64,000 nucleotides of DNA from Brachybacterium endophyticum (lineage in GTDB: Bacteria; Actinomycetota; Actinomycetes; Actinomycetales; Dermabacteraceae). Location: assembly GCF_003130585.1 (NCBI RefSeq), contig NZ_QFKX01000002.1, positions 372,001-436,000 on the forward strand, read 5' to 3'. The notes beneath the pieces are model-generated. The model searched no databases and was not told where the DNA came from. It saw only the letters and a program-made list of their open reading frames with translations. Positions 15,775 through 23,888 of the stretch are shown here, piece by piece. Both the position numbers and the translations under genes were made by a program. How positions within the stretch are numbered: the stretch's first letter is position 1; every line of letters starts with the position of its first letter.

Positions 15775-16938
15775 TCAGAGGCGGGCGGTGCGGGGTCGTT
15801 CGCCGTGGTCGCGATCGGTCACGACGGGCTCCTGTGCGGCATCGAGCCAGACGCGCTCGACCTCCTCGGCGTCCTCGTCCGTGGGATCGGCGTCGGCCGG
15901 GTCGGCCCCCTGCTCGGGTCCGCCCAGGCGGGCGCCGACGAACAGCTCGGCGTCCAGCGGGGTCGCCCGCTTGATGACGGCCAGGGCGATCGGTCCCAGA
16001 TCCACGTGCACGGCGGGTGTGGTCACCCGGCCGACGAGCTTGCCCTCGGGGCCGCCCAGTCGCACCTCGTCACCGGCCTGGGCGGGGACGTTCTGCGAGC
16101 CGTCCAGGTGCAGCATCACCAGGCGCCGCGGGGGCTGGCCCAGGTTCATCACCTTCGCGACCGTCTCCTGGCCGCGGTAGCAGCCCTTGGCCGTGTGCAC
16201 GGCGGTGCGCAGCAGATCGAGCTCGTGGGGGATCGTGCGCTCGTCGACCTCGGTGATCTGCCGGGCCCGGTGGGAGGCGACCCGCAGGGCCTCGGCGGCG
16301 AGCATGCCGGCGAGGTGCTCGGCGTGCCACGGAAGGGACTCGAGGGACGCCGCGTCGAGCACGGTCAGCACCCAGTCGGTCGCGTCGTCGGGATCGGGTC
16401 CGTAGGCGACGTGGCCGGAGGCGACCTCGGGATGGGGGTCGATCCAGGTGGCCACGGGCTCGGCCAGCTCGAGACCCGCGGGGCCCAGGATGTCCGTGGC
16501 GGGAGCGAGACCGCCCAGGACCCGCAGGTCGTCGCGGTCGGTCAGGTCGACGCGGGCGGCGAAGCGCATCATCTCGAGGTAGCGGCGCCATCCGGCCCGC
16601 GCGCCCGGATCGAGGATCAGCAGCAGCGACTGCTCACCGGTGACGGTGGCCGCGGCCAGGTGCTCGACGCGTCCCTGGGGGCTCAGCACGGCGACGGAGC
16701 GGGAGGTGCCCACCGGGAGGTCGGTGAACACCTGCGAGGAGACGGTGGTCAGCCAGGACCGGGCGTCCGGTCCGCTCAGCTCGAGGACCTCCATCTGGCC
16801 CAGGTCGACGACGGCGCGGCGGGCCAGCAGCCCGCGCTGCTCGCGTAGCGGGGCGCCGTAGTGCGCCGCGACCGCGTGATCGGGCCCCTCGCCGAGGACG
16901 GCCCCGCCGCCTTCGAGCAGGGGGCGCCGCTCAGCCAC
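15775..16938 (-). CDS. ygfZ: Folate-binding protein YgfZ (iron-sulfur cluster maintenance)
   Basis: A 387-residue member of the YgfZ/GcvT-like family, which uses tetrahydrofolate to help repair or assemble certain iron-sulfur enzymes. The diagnostic motif KGCYRGQE, with its essential Cys, is at about residues 250-257, followed by VMNLGQPPRRLVML. The N-terminal region LRLEQRGLLARRAVVDLG-like segment and the GcvT-type fold are consistent. It has an acidic linker and tail (GADPADADPTDEDAEEVER), longer than in E. coli (326 residues). It overlaps the end of the nitrobindin-like gene by 8 bases, so the two are one transcript. Confidence 0.9.
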   Translation of the reverse strand: MAERRPLLEGGGAVLGEGPDHAVAAHYGAPLREQRGLLARRAVVDLGQMEVLELSGPDARSWLTTVSSQVFTDLPVGTSRSVAVLSPQGRVEHLAAATVTGEQSLLLILDPGARAGWRRYLEMMRFAARVDLTDRDDLRVLGGLAPATDILGPAGLELAEPVATWIDPHPEVASGHVAYGPDPDDATDWVLTVLDAASLESLPWHAEHLAGMLAAEALRVASHRARQITEVDERTIPHELDLLRTAVHTAKGCYRGQETVAKVMNLGQPPRRLVMLHLDGSQNVPAQAGDEVRLGGPEGKLVGRVTTPAVHVDLGPIALAVIKRATPLDAELFVGARLGGPEQGADPADADPTDEDAEEVERVWLDAAQEPVVTDRDHGERPRTARL

Positions 16939-17572
16939 GGTCGAGCTCGACGGAGAGGTAGGGGGAGAGCGCCTCGGGGCTGGCGACGTCCCCGGCGCGC
17001 TCCCACAGCCACATCAGTCGCCCGCCGACCAGGCCGAACATGCGGGTCGCGGCGATCGAGCCGTCGGCGGTCCGCGCGGTCGGGGAGGTGCGCAGCCCGA
17101 GCTGGATGCGGGGGCCGCGGACCTCGCCGGCCCAGACCTCCTCACCGTCCTCGCGCTGCAGCACGAACTCGACGGCGTAGCTGAGCACGCCGGCGGGATC
17201 CCCGGGCTTGGCGTTCTCGGCGGCCTCGAGGTCCTGACCGGGGAGCGGGTCGCCGACCCGCCAGGAACCCTTCTCACGGACCAGCAGGCTGCGCTCCCCG
17301 CTGCCGTCGGCGACGGGCGCCGCCTTCTCCGCGTCGACGAAGGCGCTCGTCGGCGGCAGCGGGGCCGGGGCGTCGACGAGGTCGGTCGACATCACCCAGG
17401 AGAGGGTGCCGTCGTCCGCGGGGGAGCACACGAGGGTCTGCTCGATGCGCCGGCCGATGGTCTCCTGGTTCTCGTCGGGGACCTGCGCGGCGCCGTCGCC
17501 GCTCCAGGAGCCGACGAGCCACGCGAGCGGGTAGAGGCTCCGGGGCAGCGAGGGATCCAGGACGATGGGCAT
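16931..17572 (-). CDS. Nitrobindin-like heme/FABP-fold protein
   Basis: A 213-residue protein of the bacterial FABP-like (DUF1794) family. The start of the beta barrel has the family motif LVGSWSGDGAAQVP (GxWxGxG, about residues 19-32). The C-terminal part RMFGLVGGRLMWLWE fits the nitrobindin end; a heme-ligand His is not obvious, so heme binding is uncertain. Mycobacterial and plant members bind ferric heme and react with peroxynitrite (family knowledge). It starts 4 bases after a 33-residue membrane peptide and overlaps ygfZ by 8 bases, making a three-gene unit. Confidence 0.82.
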   Translation of the reverse strand: MPIVLDPSLPRSLYPLAWLVGSWSGDGAAQVPDENQETIGRRIEQTLVCSPADDGTLSWVMSTDLVDAPAPLPPTSAFVDAEKAAPVADGSGERSLLVREKGSWRVGDPLPGQDLEAAENAKPGDPAGVLSYAVEFVLQREDGEEVWAGEVRGPRIQLGLRTSPTARTADGSIAATRMFGLVGGRLMWLWERAGDVASPEALSPYLSVELDRG

Positions 17573-17576
17573 GGAC

Positions 17577-17678
17577 TCAGCGGGCGAACAGGCGGGAGAC
17601 GACGAGCACCGCGAATCCGGCGGTGCCGAGGCCGACGACGCCGACGAGGGCCGTGTACACGAGGGACAGAATGCTCAT
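17577..17678 (-). CDS. 33-residue single-pass membrane peptide
   Basis: A small frame that codes for MSILSLVYTALVGVVGLGTA followed by a second hydrophobic stretch and ends VSRLFAR. Almost all residues 3-27 are hydrophobic, giving one membrane helix with a positively charged C-terminus. TAGGGT (17685-17690, minus strand) lies exactly six bases before its ATG, the same leaderless signature seen at many genes here, and its stop is 4 bases before the nitrobindin-like start. It is thus likely the true first gene of the nitrobindin-ygfZ transcript. Function unknown. Confidence 0.6.
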   Translation of the reverse strand: MSILSLVYTALVGVVGLGTAGFAVLVVSRLFAR

Positions 17679-17684
17679 GGGGCC

Positions 17685-17690
17685 ACCCTA
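17685..17690 (-). promoter_or_regulatory. -10 element of the small-peptide/nitrobindin/ygfZ operon
   Basis: TAGGGT on the minus strand, six bases before the ATG at 17678. Confidence 0.5.
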
Positions 17691-17728
17691 CCGGGCACGG
17701 TGCCCGGTGCGGGCCGCGGGTCGGCGGC

Positions 17729-18478
17729 TCATCCCAGCAGCCGCAGGGTGAGCAGTGCCACCACCCCGATGGTCGCGACCGGTGCCCCGGCGACCGCGAG
17801 GGACGGGTTCGGCTCGCGGGCCGCGAGCACCGAGCCCAGGAGCAGGTGGACCCCGCTCGCCCCGATCGCCAGGACGATCCCGATCAGGGCGGCGACCGGT
17901 ACACCGATGCCGGAGACCGTGTGCAGCACGAGGGTGGTGGCGCCGGCGCCGAGCAGGACAGCGAGCAGCAGGCGCGGCAGTCGCGGAAGACCGATCGCGG
18001 TCACCAGCAGCGTCACGGCGAGCCCCGCCCCGGAGGCGGCGAGCAGCCCGATCTGTGCGGGAGTGGTCGCCGCGGCCTGGGCCACCACCCAGGTCGCCGA
18101 GATGCCGGTGAGCATCACGCCGCCGATCGTCCCGGTCAGCGAGGCGGACAGCTCACTGCGTTCGCGCCGGGTCATCTGGTGGACGAAGGCGGCGAAGATG
18201 CCCACCGCGCAGGCGACGACGACGCTCCACAGAGGCTCCTCGCCGCGCACGGTGAGGATGCTCAGCAGGGCGGCGGCCGCACCGGTGCCCACCACGACGA
18301 TCCGCGATCCCAGCGGGCTGGGCAGCTCGAGCAGGTCCGCCCACCCGAGGCCCACGAGCGCCGAGATCACGCACATCAGCCCGGCCATCAGCGGGACCGA
18401 GGCGGGACCCGTGATGGTCACCAAGGTCAGCAGCACCGCCAGGACGGCTCCCAGGGGGGCGCGCTCCGCTGCGGTCAT
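17729..18478 (-). CDS. Uncharacterised multi-pass membrane protein
   Basis: A 249-residue, strongly hydrophobic protein with about seven or eight predicted helices (roughly residues 8-28, 30-48, 58-78, 83-102, 115-137, 142-160, 170-190, 195-215). The only marked cytoplasmic loop is VHQMTRRERSELSAS near residue 105. No transport or enzyme motif is visible. ATG at 18478 has a clear GAGGAGAG ribosome site six bases upstream, unlike its leaderless neighbours. It is divergent from mshD across a 253-base GC-rich spacer. Confidence 0.7.
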   Translation of the reverse strand: MTAAERAPLGAVLAVLLTLVTITGPASVPLMAGLMCVISALVGLGWADLLELPSPLGSRIVVVGTGAAAALLSILTVRGEEPLWSVVVACAVGIFAAFVHQMTRRERSELSASLTGTIGGVMLTGISATWVVAQAAATTPAQIGLLAASGAGLAVTLLVTAIGLPRLPRLLLAVLLGAGATTLVLHTVSGIGVPVAALIGIVLAIGASGVHLLLGSVLAAREPNPSLAVAGAPVATIGVVALLTLRLLG

Positions 18479-18667
18479 CTGCTCTCCTCGATGGTCGTGG
18501 TCGGGACGCGGCAGCGTCCATGGGGCGGGTCGGGTCGGGTTGTTTCGTGTCGGGTCGCGGCGACGGCCGCCGAGCCGCTCCGGGGCCGGAGCGTCGTGAC
18601 GCGGCTGCGTGCGACCGCCGGGATGCGGGGGCGCGAACAGGCGTCCCGGCGCGAGGCAGGGGAGCGC

Positions 18668-18673
18668 TACAGT
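18668..18673 (+). promoter_or_regulatory. Candidate -10 element of mshD
   Basis: TACAGT in the spacer upstream of mshD; it predicts a leader of about 55 bases, which agrees with the presence of a ribosome site (GTAAGGAC) before the mshD ATG. Confidence 0.45.
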
Positions 18674-18731
18674 GGCAGTCTACGAGCCGCCGACAGCGGA
18701 GCCCTGCCCTGCACCGTAAGGACACCCTCGC

Positions 18732-19679
18732 ATGATCGTGACGGACGAGCTGCCACCCGAGCTCATCCCGGCGGTCGACCTCCTCCTGGAGCGTTCGCGC
18801 GCCCACGACGGCGCCGCGGCTCTCGACGAGGCCGCCCGTTTCGCCCTGCACGGGGAGTCCTCCGAGGGGGCCCTCCACCTGCTGCTCACCGAGGACGGCG
18901 AGAACTCCCGGGCGTCCGCACGGGTGCTCGGGTACGTCTCCGTCCTGACCGACGGCACCACGCAGGGAACCGTCGACCCCGACCGGCGCAGGCGCGGGCT
19001 CGGGGCGGAGCTGCTCGCCGAGGCGCTCTCCCGGCGGCCGGACGCCGGGGTCTGGGCCCACGGCGCCCTCGAGGACTCGGTCCGCTTCCTGCGCGCGCAC
19101 GGTCTCGAGGCGGTGCGCGAGCTGCTCACGATGAGCCGCCCGCTCGGTGAGGGCGCCCCCGCCGTGCCCGTGCGCGAGCCGCGGGACGAGCGCATCGAGC
19201 TCTCGACCTTCGACCCCGAGCGGGACGCGGACGCCTGGGTCCGGGTCAATGCCCGAGCGTTCGCCGACCACCCCGAGCAGGGCCGCCTCACCCGCGCGGA
19301 TCTCGAGGCCCGCATGGCCGAACCCTGGTTCGACGCGGAGGACTTCCACGTGGCCCGGCGCGAGGGCGACCTGGTGGGCTTCGTGTGGATCAAGCGTGAG
19401 CGGAGCGGGTCCTCCGACGGGGACACCGCGGCCGACACCGACGCGTCCGAAGGCGGTGACACCCAGGACGAGGTCTATGCGGTGGGCACCGATCCGAGTG
19501 CGGCAGGACAGGGGATCGCCGGCGCGCTGCTCACCACGGCGCTGGGCTCCCTGCAGGCACGTGGTGCCCGCGAGGTCACGCTCTACGTCGAGGGCGACAA
19601 CGCCTCCGCGCTCGCCCTGTACGAGCACCTCGGTTTCGTGATCTCCGGCCGCGACCTGCAGTTCTGCACCGCCGCATGA
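18732..19679 (+). CDS. mshD: Mycothiol synthase
   Basis: A 315-residue enzyme that acetylates Cys-GlcN-Ins in the last step of mycothiol synthesis; mycothiol is the low-molecular-weight thiol of actinobacteria. It has the tandem GNAT architecture of MshD: an N-terminal domain (about 1-140) with VDPDRRRRGLGAELLAEAL, and an active C-terminal domain (about 155-315) with the acetyl-CoA loop AVGTDPSAAGQGIAGALL and the ending LYEHLGFVISGRDLQF. A Ser/Asp/Thr/Gly-rich insert (about residues 222-246) separates strands of the second domain. The stop overlaps the next start as ATGA. Confidence 0.95.
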   Translation: MIVTDELPPELIPAVDLLLERSRAHDGAAALDEAARFALHGESSEGALHLLLTEDGENSRASARVLGYVSVLTDGTTQGTVDPDRRRRGLGAELLAEALSRRPDAGVWAHGALEDSVRFLRAHGLEAVRELLTMSRPLGEGAPAVPVREPRDERIELSTFDPERDADAWVRVNARAFADHPEQGRLTRADLEARMAEPWFDAEDFHVARREGDLVGFVWIKRERSGSSDGDTAADTDASEGGDTQDEVYAVGTDPSAAGQGIAGALLTTALGSLQARGAREVTLYVEGDNASALALYEHLGFVISGRDLQFCTAA

Positions 19680-20626
19680 GCACGATGGGAGCGCCCGGGG
19701 CGCAGCCGGCTGTCCTCGCCGCCGGCGCACTGATCTGGCGCGAGAAGCACGGCGTCGTCCAGGTGATGCTGGTCCACCGGCCCCGCTACGGCGACTGGTC
19801 GATCCCCAAGGGCAAGCTCGAGGCCCGTGAGTCCTTCCCCGCCGCCGCGGTGCGCGAGGTCGGGGAGGAGACCGGATACCGGGTGCGTCTGCATCGGCCG
19901 CTGCCGGCCTCGGTGTACCTGCTGCCCGACGGGCGCTCGAAGATCGTCCAGTACTGGACGGCTGCGGTGCGCTCGCGGATCGGTCCCGGACCGAAGAACC
20001 CCAAGGAGATCGACGAGACCCGCTGGGTGGAGCTCGACGAGGCCGCGCAGCTGCTGACCCGGCAGAGCGACCGGGTGACCCTTCGGGCCCTCACCGATCA
20101 GCTCGAGGAGGAGGCCGCGCTGACCAGCCCGATCATCATCCAGCGGCACGCTGCAGCGGTCTCCCGCTCGAAGTGGCGAGACGGTGAGAAGTCCCGGCCC
20201 TTGAACTCCAAGGGGAAGAAGCAGGCCAAGGCCCTGCCGCCGATGCTGGACGCCTTCGCCCCCGAGTCCGTGGTCTCCAGTCCCTGGAAGCGCTGCCGGG
20301 CGACCGTGCAGCCCTTCGCCAAGCGGTCGGGCCTCGACATCTCGACCAAGGAACCGCTCACCGAGGCGGGTCACACCTCCGAGCCCTCGCGCACCGCGGC
20401 GATCGTCGAGCGCGTGCTGCGCGAGGCGCGGCCGACCGTCCTGTGCACGCATCGACCCGTCCTGCCCACGGTGATCGGGACCGTGCGCGAGTTCGCCACC
20501 CGGGAGGCAGGGCTCGAGCTGCCGCGGGAGAACCCGTATCTCGCCGCCGGCGAGGCCCTCGTCGTCCACGCCGCCGCGGGCGGTCGCATCGTGGCCGTCG
20601 AGCGTCATCAGCCGCGGATCGACTGA
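19676..20626 (+). CDS. Nudix hydrolase fused to histidine phosphatase (MutT1-like)
   Basis: A 316-residue two-domain protein. The N-terminal Nudix box (about residues 43-65) fits the G-x5-E-x7-REVGEETGY pattern. The C-terminal domain begins at IIIQRHAAAVSRSKW, with the RHA catalytic His, and has the second His in LCTHRPVLP. This is the arrangement of mycobacterial MutT1, which sanitises 8-oxo-(d)GTP or breaks down diadenosine polyphosphates; the precise substrate here is inference. Coupled to mshD by an ATGA overlap, which suggests a shared oxidative-stress role. Confidence 0.9.
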   Translation: MSTMGAPGAQPAVLAAGALIWREKHGVVQVMLVHRPRYGDWSIPKGKLEARESFPAAAVREVGEETGYRVRLHRPLPASVYLLPDGRSKIVQYWTAAVRSRIGPGPKNPKEIDETRWVELDEAAQLLTRQSDRVTLRALTDQLEEEAALTSPIIIQRHAAAVSRSKWRDGEKSRPLNSKGKKQAKALPPMLDAFAPESVVSSPWKRCRATVQPFAKRSGLDISTKEPLTEAGHTSEPSRTAAIVERVLREARPTVLCTHRPVLPTVIGTVREFATREAGLELPRENPYLAAGEALVVHAAAGGRIVAVERHQPRID

Positions 20627-20653
20627 CCGACACACCCACGAGGAAGGGCAACG

Positions 20654-21268
20654 ATGAGCGACCAGGGCGGCTACGGCTCCTTCAGCGCCCCGGGTCCGAC
20701 GGACCCCCACGGCTCCACGGATCCGTACGGCTCCACGGACCCGTACGGATCGACGGGCCCCTACGGCTCCGCCGATCCCTACGGCGCACCGGAGCACTAC
20801 CGCTCCTCGGATCCCTACGGGGCATCGGACCCGTACGCCTCGTCGGACCGGTACGGGTCCGCGAACACGTTCGGATCCGCCGACCGCTACGGATCCGGGG
20901 CCTCGTACGGGGCGGCGGACCCGTACGGTGCCCGGCACGACGCGGGCACGGCCGCCCCCGGCGCCCTCGTGCCCCCTCCCTCGTACCCGACGTGGTCCGG
21001 CGTGCCGACGCCCACGTCCGCCGCCGCCATCACCTCCCTCGTGCTCGGGATCCTCGGGGTGACGGCCACCTGCCTGCCGGGTGCACCCGTCGGGCTGGTC
21101 TTCGCCATCATCGGCATGAAGGCCACCTCGGGGGGGGAGCGCGCCGGGCGCGGCCTGGCGATCGCCGGACTCGTGCTCTCGATCCTGGGCACGCTCTTCT
21201 TCCTCGCGGTGATCGCGTACATCGTGCTGATGGTGGTCCTCGGCCTGACGGCCACGCAGACGTCCTGA
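20654..21268 (+). CDS. DUF4190 membrane protein with 13 hexapeptide repeats
   Basis: A 204-residue protein. Residues 17-94 are thirteen consecutive six-residue units of the type D-P-Y-G-S-T, all near-identical in pattern; the Tyr or Phe position is kept in all but one unit, where it is His. Two membrane helices follow (about residues 119-145 and 168-198), separated by KATSGGERAGRGLAIAGLVLS, the DUF4190 signature. The Tyr/Gly-rich tail is probably cytoplasmic and disordered. Similar tails occur in actinobacterial membrane proteins near cell-division or septal genes, but no function is known. Ribosome site GGAAGGGCAACG precedes the ATG. Confidence 0.8.
   Translation: MSDQGGYGSFSAPGPTDPHGSTDPYGSTDPYGSTGPYGSADPYGAPEHYRSSDPYGASDPYASSDRYGSANTFGSADRYGSGASYGAADPYGARHDAGTAAPGALVPPPSYPTWSGVPTPTSAAAITSLVLGILGVTATCLPGAPVGLVFAIIGMKATSGGERAGRGLAIAGLVLSILGTLFFLAVIAYIVLMVVLGLTATQTS
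20702..20935 (+). repeat. 13 x 18-bp in-frame tandem repeat
   Basis: Encodes the hexapeptide array of the DUF4190 protein (units such as GAC CCG TAC GGC TCC ACG). The copies differ mostly in degenerate positions. Confidence 0.85.
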
Positions 21269-21275
21269 GTGTGGG

Positions 21276-21338
21276 GCGCCCGACGGCCTGAGCCTCGCGC
21301 CCGACGGCCCGAGCCCCGCGCCCGCCGGCCGGAGCCGA
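21276..21338. repeat. 3 x 21-bp tandem repeat
   Basis: Units at 21276-21296, 21297-21317 and 21318-21338 share GCGCCCGACGGCC and GAGCC; the third is the most diverged. Non-coding, just after the DUF4190 gene. Confidence 0.7.
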
Positions 21339-21444
21339 CCGCCCGATGTCGAGGTGTGACGCACGCCCTTCCCTGCGGCGCCGCACCCCCTGACCTGCGT
21401 CGGGCGACCCTCGCCGAGCGTGCCCGAATCGTCGTCTTCGAGGC

Positions 21445-21466
21445 GTTCATGCGCTGTTCACATGAC
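21445..21466 (+). promoter_or_regulatory. PHO box upstream of pstS
   Basis: Two direct 11-base repeats, GTTCATGCGCT and GTTCACATGAC, match the actinobacterial PhoP half-site pattern (GTTCAYYYRGC, from Streptomyces). They end 27 bases before TAGCGT (-10). The -35 position has no good hexamer, consistent with activator dependence. Confidence 0.8.
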
Positions 21467-21493
21467 GGCGGGAGACCGGACACCTCCGCTCCC

Positions 21494-21499
21494 TAGCGT
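21494..21499 (+). promoter_or_regulatory. -10 element of pstS
   Basis: TAGCGT. Transcription would start near 21506 and leave a leader of about 80 bases ending in GGAAGG before the GTG. Confidence 0.55.
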
Positions 21500-21587
21500 C
21501 ACTGCTGTCGCCCCTCCCGCGCACCCCGCGCGATCCTCCCCGGGCGCGTTCCTCGACCCTGTGGGCTATGCCCCGGAAGGAATCGCA

Positions 21588-22706
21588 GTGATCGCTCGCA
21601 AGACCACACTCGTCCCGCTCGCCGCTCTCGGTCTGACGGCCGCCCTCGCCCTGTCCGCCTGCGGCGGCTCCGACGGCGGCACGCCCGTCTCGGACGCCGG
21701 GGGTGCCGAGGCGGCGTCGGCCAACGCCTCGGGCAAGCTCGCCGGGGCCGGCGCCTCCTCGGCCGAGTCCGCCGAGAGCGCCTGGACCCAGGGCTTCACC
21801 GCCACCAACCCCGAGGCCAGCGTCACCTACGACTCCGTCGGCTCGGGCGCGGGACGCGAGCAGTTCCTGAACTCCGGCGTGCAGTTCGCCGGCACCGACG
21901 CCGCCCTGACCGAGGACGAGATCAAGCAGTCCTCTGAGGCATGCCAGGGTGGCAAGGCCTTCGACGTCCCGGTCTACATCTCGCCGATCGCCGTCGTGTT
22001 CAACCTCAAGGGCGTCGACGACCTGCAGCTCTCGCCCGAGACCATCGCGGGGATCTTCGCCGGTGACATCACCACGTGGAACGACCCGGCGATCGCCGAG
22101 GACAACCCGGACGTCAAGCTCCCGTCCACCAAGATCACGCCCGTCCACCGCTCGGACTCCTCGGGCACCACCGAGAACTTCACGCAGTACCTCGAGAAGA
22201 CCGCGCCGAAGGCATGGAAGCACGGCGAGGTCGAGGACTGGCCGGTCAAGGGCGGGCAGTCCGGCGACGGCACCTCCGGGCTCGTCTCCGTGGTCGAGGG
22301 GGGTGACGGCACCATCGGGTACGCCGACGCCTCGAAGGCCGGCAACCTGGGCATCGCCAAGATCAAGGTGGGCGACGAGTACGTCGAGTACTCGCCCGAG
22401 GCCGCGTCCAAGGCCGTCGAGGACTCGCCGCGCGTGAAGGGCCGCGAGAAGGGCGACGTGGTCATCGAGCTCGATCGCACCCTGGACGACCCCTCGACCT
22501 ACCCGCTCGTGCTGGTCTCCTACATGGCCCTGTGCGATACCTACGAGGACAAGGAGACCGCGGACCTCGTGAAGTCCTACGCCTCGTACGTGGTCTCGTC
22601 CCAGGGTCAGAAGGCCGCCGGTGAGGTCGCGGGCAACGCACCCCTGAGCGACAAGCTCTCCCAGGACGCGACCGCCTCGATCGAGAAGATCAAGGCCAAG
22701 GGCTGA
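21588..22706 (+). CDS. pstS: Phosphate ABC transporter substrate-binding lipoprotein
   Basis: A 372-residue lipoprotein that captures phosphate outside the cell. The GTG at 21588 follows GGAAGG and opens a short lipoprotein signal with lipobox LSAC (Cys25). The phosphate-binding signatures are GAGASSAESAESAW, TYDSVGSGAGREQF (with the conserved Ser/Arg), FAGTDAALT and HRSDSSGTTENFTQYL. The chain continues with the expected GSSGL-type loop (GDGTSGLVSVVEG). It is the first gene of pstSCAB, driven by the PHO-box promoter. A hairpin after its stop may limit transcription into pstC and so keep the binding protein in excess. Confidence 0.96.
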   Translation: MIARKTTLVPLAALGLTAALALSACGGSDGGTPVSDAGGAEAASANASGKLAGAGASSAESAESAWTQGFTATNPEASVTYDSVGSGAGREQFLNSGVQFAGTDAALTEDEIKQSSEACQGGKAFDVPVYISPIAVVFNLKGVDDLQLSPETIAGIFAGDITTWNDPAIAEDNPDVKLPSTKITPVHRSDSSGTTENFTQYLEKTAPKAWKHGEVEDWPVKGGQSGDGTSGLVSVVEGGDGTIGYADASKAGNLGIAKIKVGDEYVEYSPEAASKAVEDSPRVKGREKGDVVIELDRTLDDPSTYPLVLVSYMALCDTYEDKETADLVKSYASYVVSSQGQKAAGEVAGNAPLSDKLSQDATASIEKIKAKG

Positions 22707-22733
22707 CCCGCACCAGCAGACATCGCGCATCGT

Positions 22734-22768
22734 TGCGCCGCACGGCGGACTCCTCCCCGTGCGGCGCA
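22734..22768 (+). terminator. Intercistronic hairpin between pstS and pstC
   Basis: A 12-bp perfect stem (22734-22745 with 22757-22768) with an 11-base loop. It probably acts as a partial terminator or 3'-end stabiliser that raises pstS above pstCAB. Confidence 0.65.
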
Positions 22769-22831
22769 GCAGCGTCACCGCGGCGGCCCACGGGCCGCAC
22801 GGTGACCGACCAGCTCCCAGGAAGGTGACTC

Positions 22832-23869
22832 GTGAGCAGCTCCGCCGCTGACCCTGCGCCCTCGCCGTCGCAGACCCGGGCCCCCGGCGCCCCGGACGCC
22901 GCCGACGCGCCGCCCTCGGGTCCCACCGGGCCCTCGCGCTCCGAGGACCCGCGACGGGGCCGTGCCAAGCGCCGACCCGGCGACATGATCTTCACCGGCC
23001 TCAGCGTCGGGTCGGGACTGATCATCTTCCTCACCCTGGCGCTGGTGGCGATCTTCCTGACCGTGCGCTCCCTGCCCGCGATCCGCGACAGCCGAGAGTT
23101 CGGCGGCGGGGCCGACGCCGTCTCGCTGTGGGAGTTCACCGCTCCGCTGGTGTTCGGCACGGTCTTCGCGGCCGTGCTCGCCCTGGTGATGGCCGTGCCG
23201 GTCTCGATCGGCATCGCCCTGTTCATCTCGCACTTCGCCCCGCGCCGTCTGGCCACCCCGCTGGGCTTCATGATCGACCTGCTGGCCGCGGTGCCCTCCG
23301 TGGTGTTCGGCCTGTGGGGCGGCGTCTGGCTGGTGCCCAAGATGCAGGGGCTCTACGAACTGCTGAACACCTACCTGGGGTGGATCCCGCTGTTCGCCGG
23401 CCCGGAGCCGGAGCCGCCGATGCGCAACCTCGCGACCGCCTCGATCGTGCTCGCGGTGATGATCCTGCCGATCATCACCGCCGTCTCCCGCGAGGTCTTC
23501 CTGCAGACCCCTCGCCTGCAGGAGGAGGCGGCCCTCGCGCTCGGCGCGACCCGCTGGGAGACCATCCGCACCGTGGTGCTGCCCTTCGGCCGGGCGGGCG
23601 TCGTCTCCGCCTCCATGCTGGGCCTGGGCAGGGCGCTCGGCGAGACCATGGCCGTGCTGATGGTGCTCTCCCCGGGCTCCTCGTTCTCCCTGCACATCCT
23701 CGAGGTCGGGCAGCACAACACGATCGCCGCGAACATCGCCTCCCAGAGCGCCGAGGCCACGCCCGACGTCATGGCACGGCTGATCTTCACCGGCCTCGTC
23801 CTGTTCATCATCACCTTCATCATCAACGCCCTCGCCCGCGCGATCGTCGCGCGGTCGGCGAGGGCCTGA
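22832..23869 (+). CDS. pstC: Phosphate ABC transporter permease PstC
   Basis: A 345-residue inner-membrane subunit with about six helices after a 50-residue Pro/Ala/Ser-rich cytoplasmic N-terminus. The ABC-coupling (EAA) loop is EAALALGATRWETIRTVVLPF followed by ALGETMAVLMV, typical of PstC. The GTG at 22832 has GGAAGG seven bases upstream. It pairs with PstA as the channel of the high-affinity phosphate importer. The disordered N-terminal extension is common in actinobacterial PstC. Confidence 0.95.
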   Translation: MSSSAADPAPSPSQTRAPGAPDAADAPPSGPTGPSRSEDPRRGRAKRRPGDMIFTGLSVGSGLIIFLTLALVAIFLTVRSLPAIRDSREFGGGADAVSLWEFTAPLVFGTVFAAVLALVMAVPVSIGIALFISHFAPRRLATPLGFMIDLLAAVPSVVFGLWGGVWLVPKMQGLYELLNTYLGWIPLFAGPEPEPPMRNLATASIVLAVMILPIITAVSREVFLQTPRLQEEAALALGATRWETIRTVVLPFGRAGVVSASMLGLGRALGETMAVLMVLSPGSSFSLHILEVGQHNTIAANIASQSAEATPDVMARLIFTGLVLFIITFIINALARAIVARSARA

Positions 23870-23888
23870 CAGGGAGGAGGGACATTCC

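Larger units (their letters stand above)
21269..21587. other. 319-base intergenic region before pstS
   Basis: The only gap over 300 bases in the window. It holds three 21-base repeats at 21276-21338, then a spacer without recognisable genes, a PHO box (21445-21466), a -10 element (21494-21499) and an approximately 80-base pstS leader. I see no small RNA with confidence. Confidence 0.7.

Noticed and set aside
20702-20935. The 18-bp repeats as a CRISPR array
   Set aside because: Units are contiguous, in frame and without spacers.
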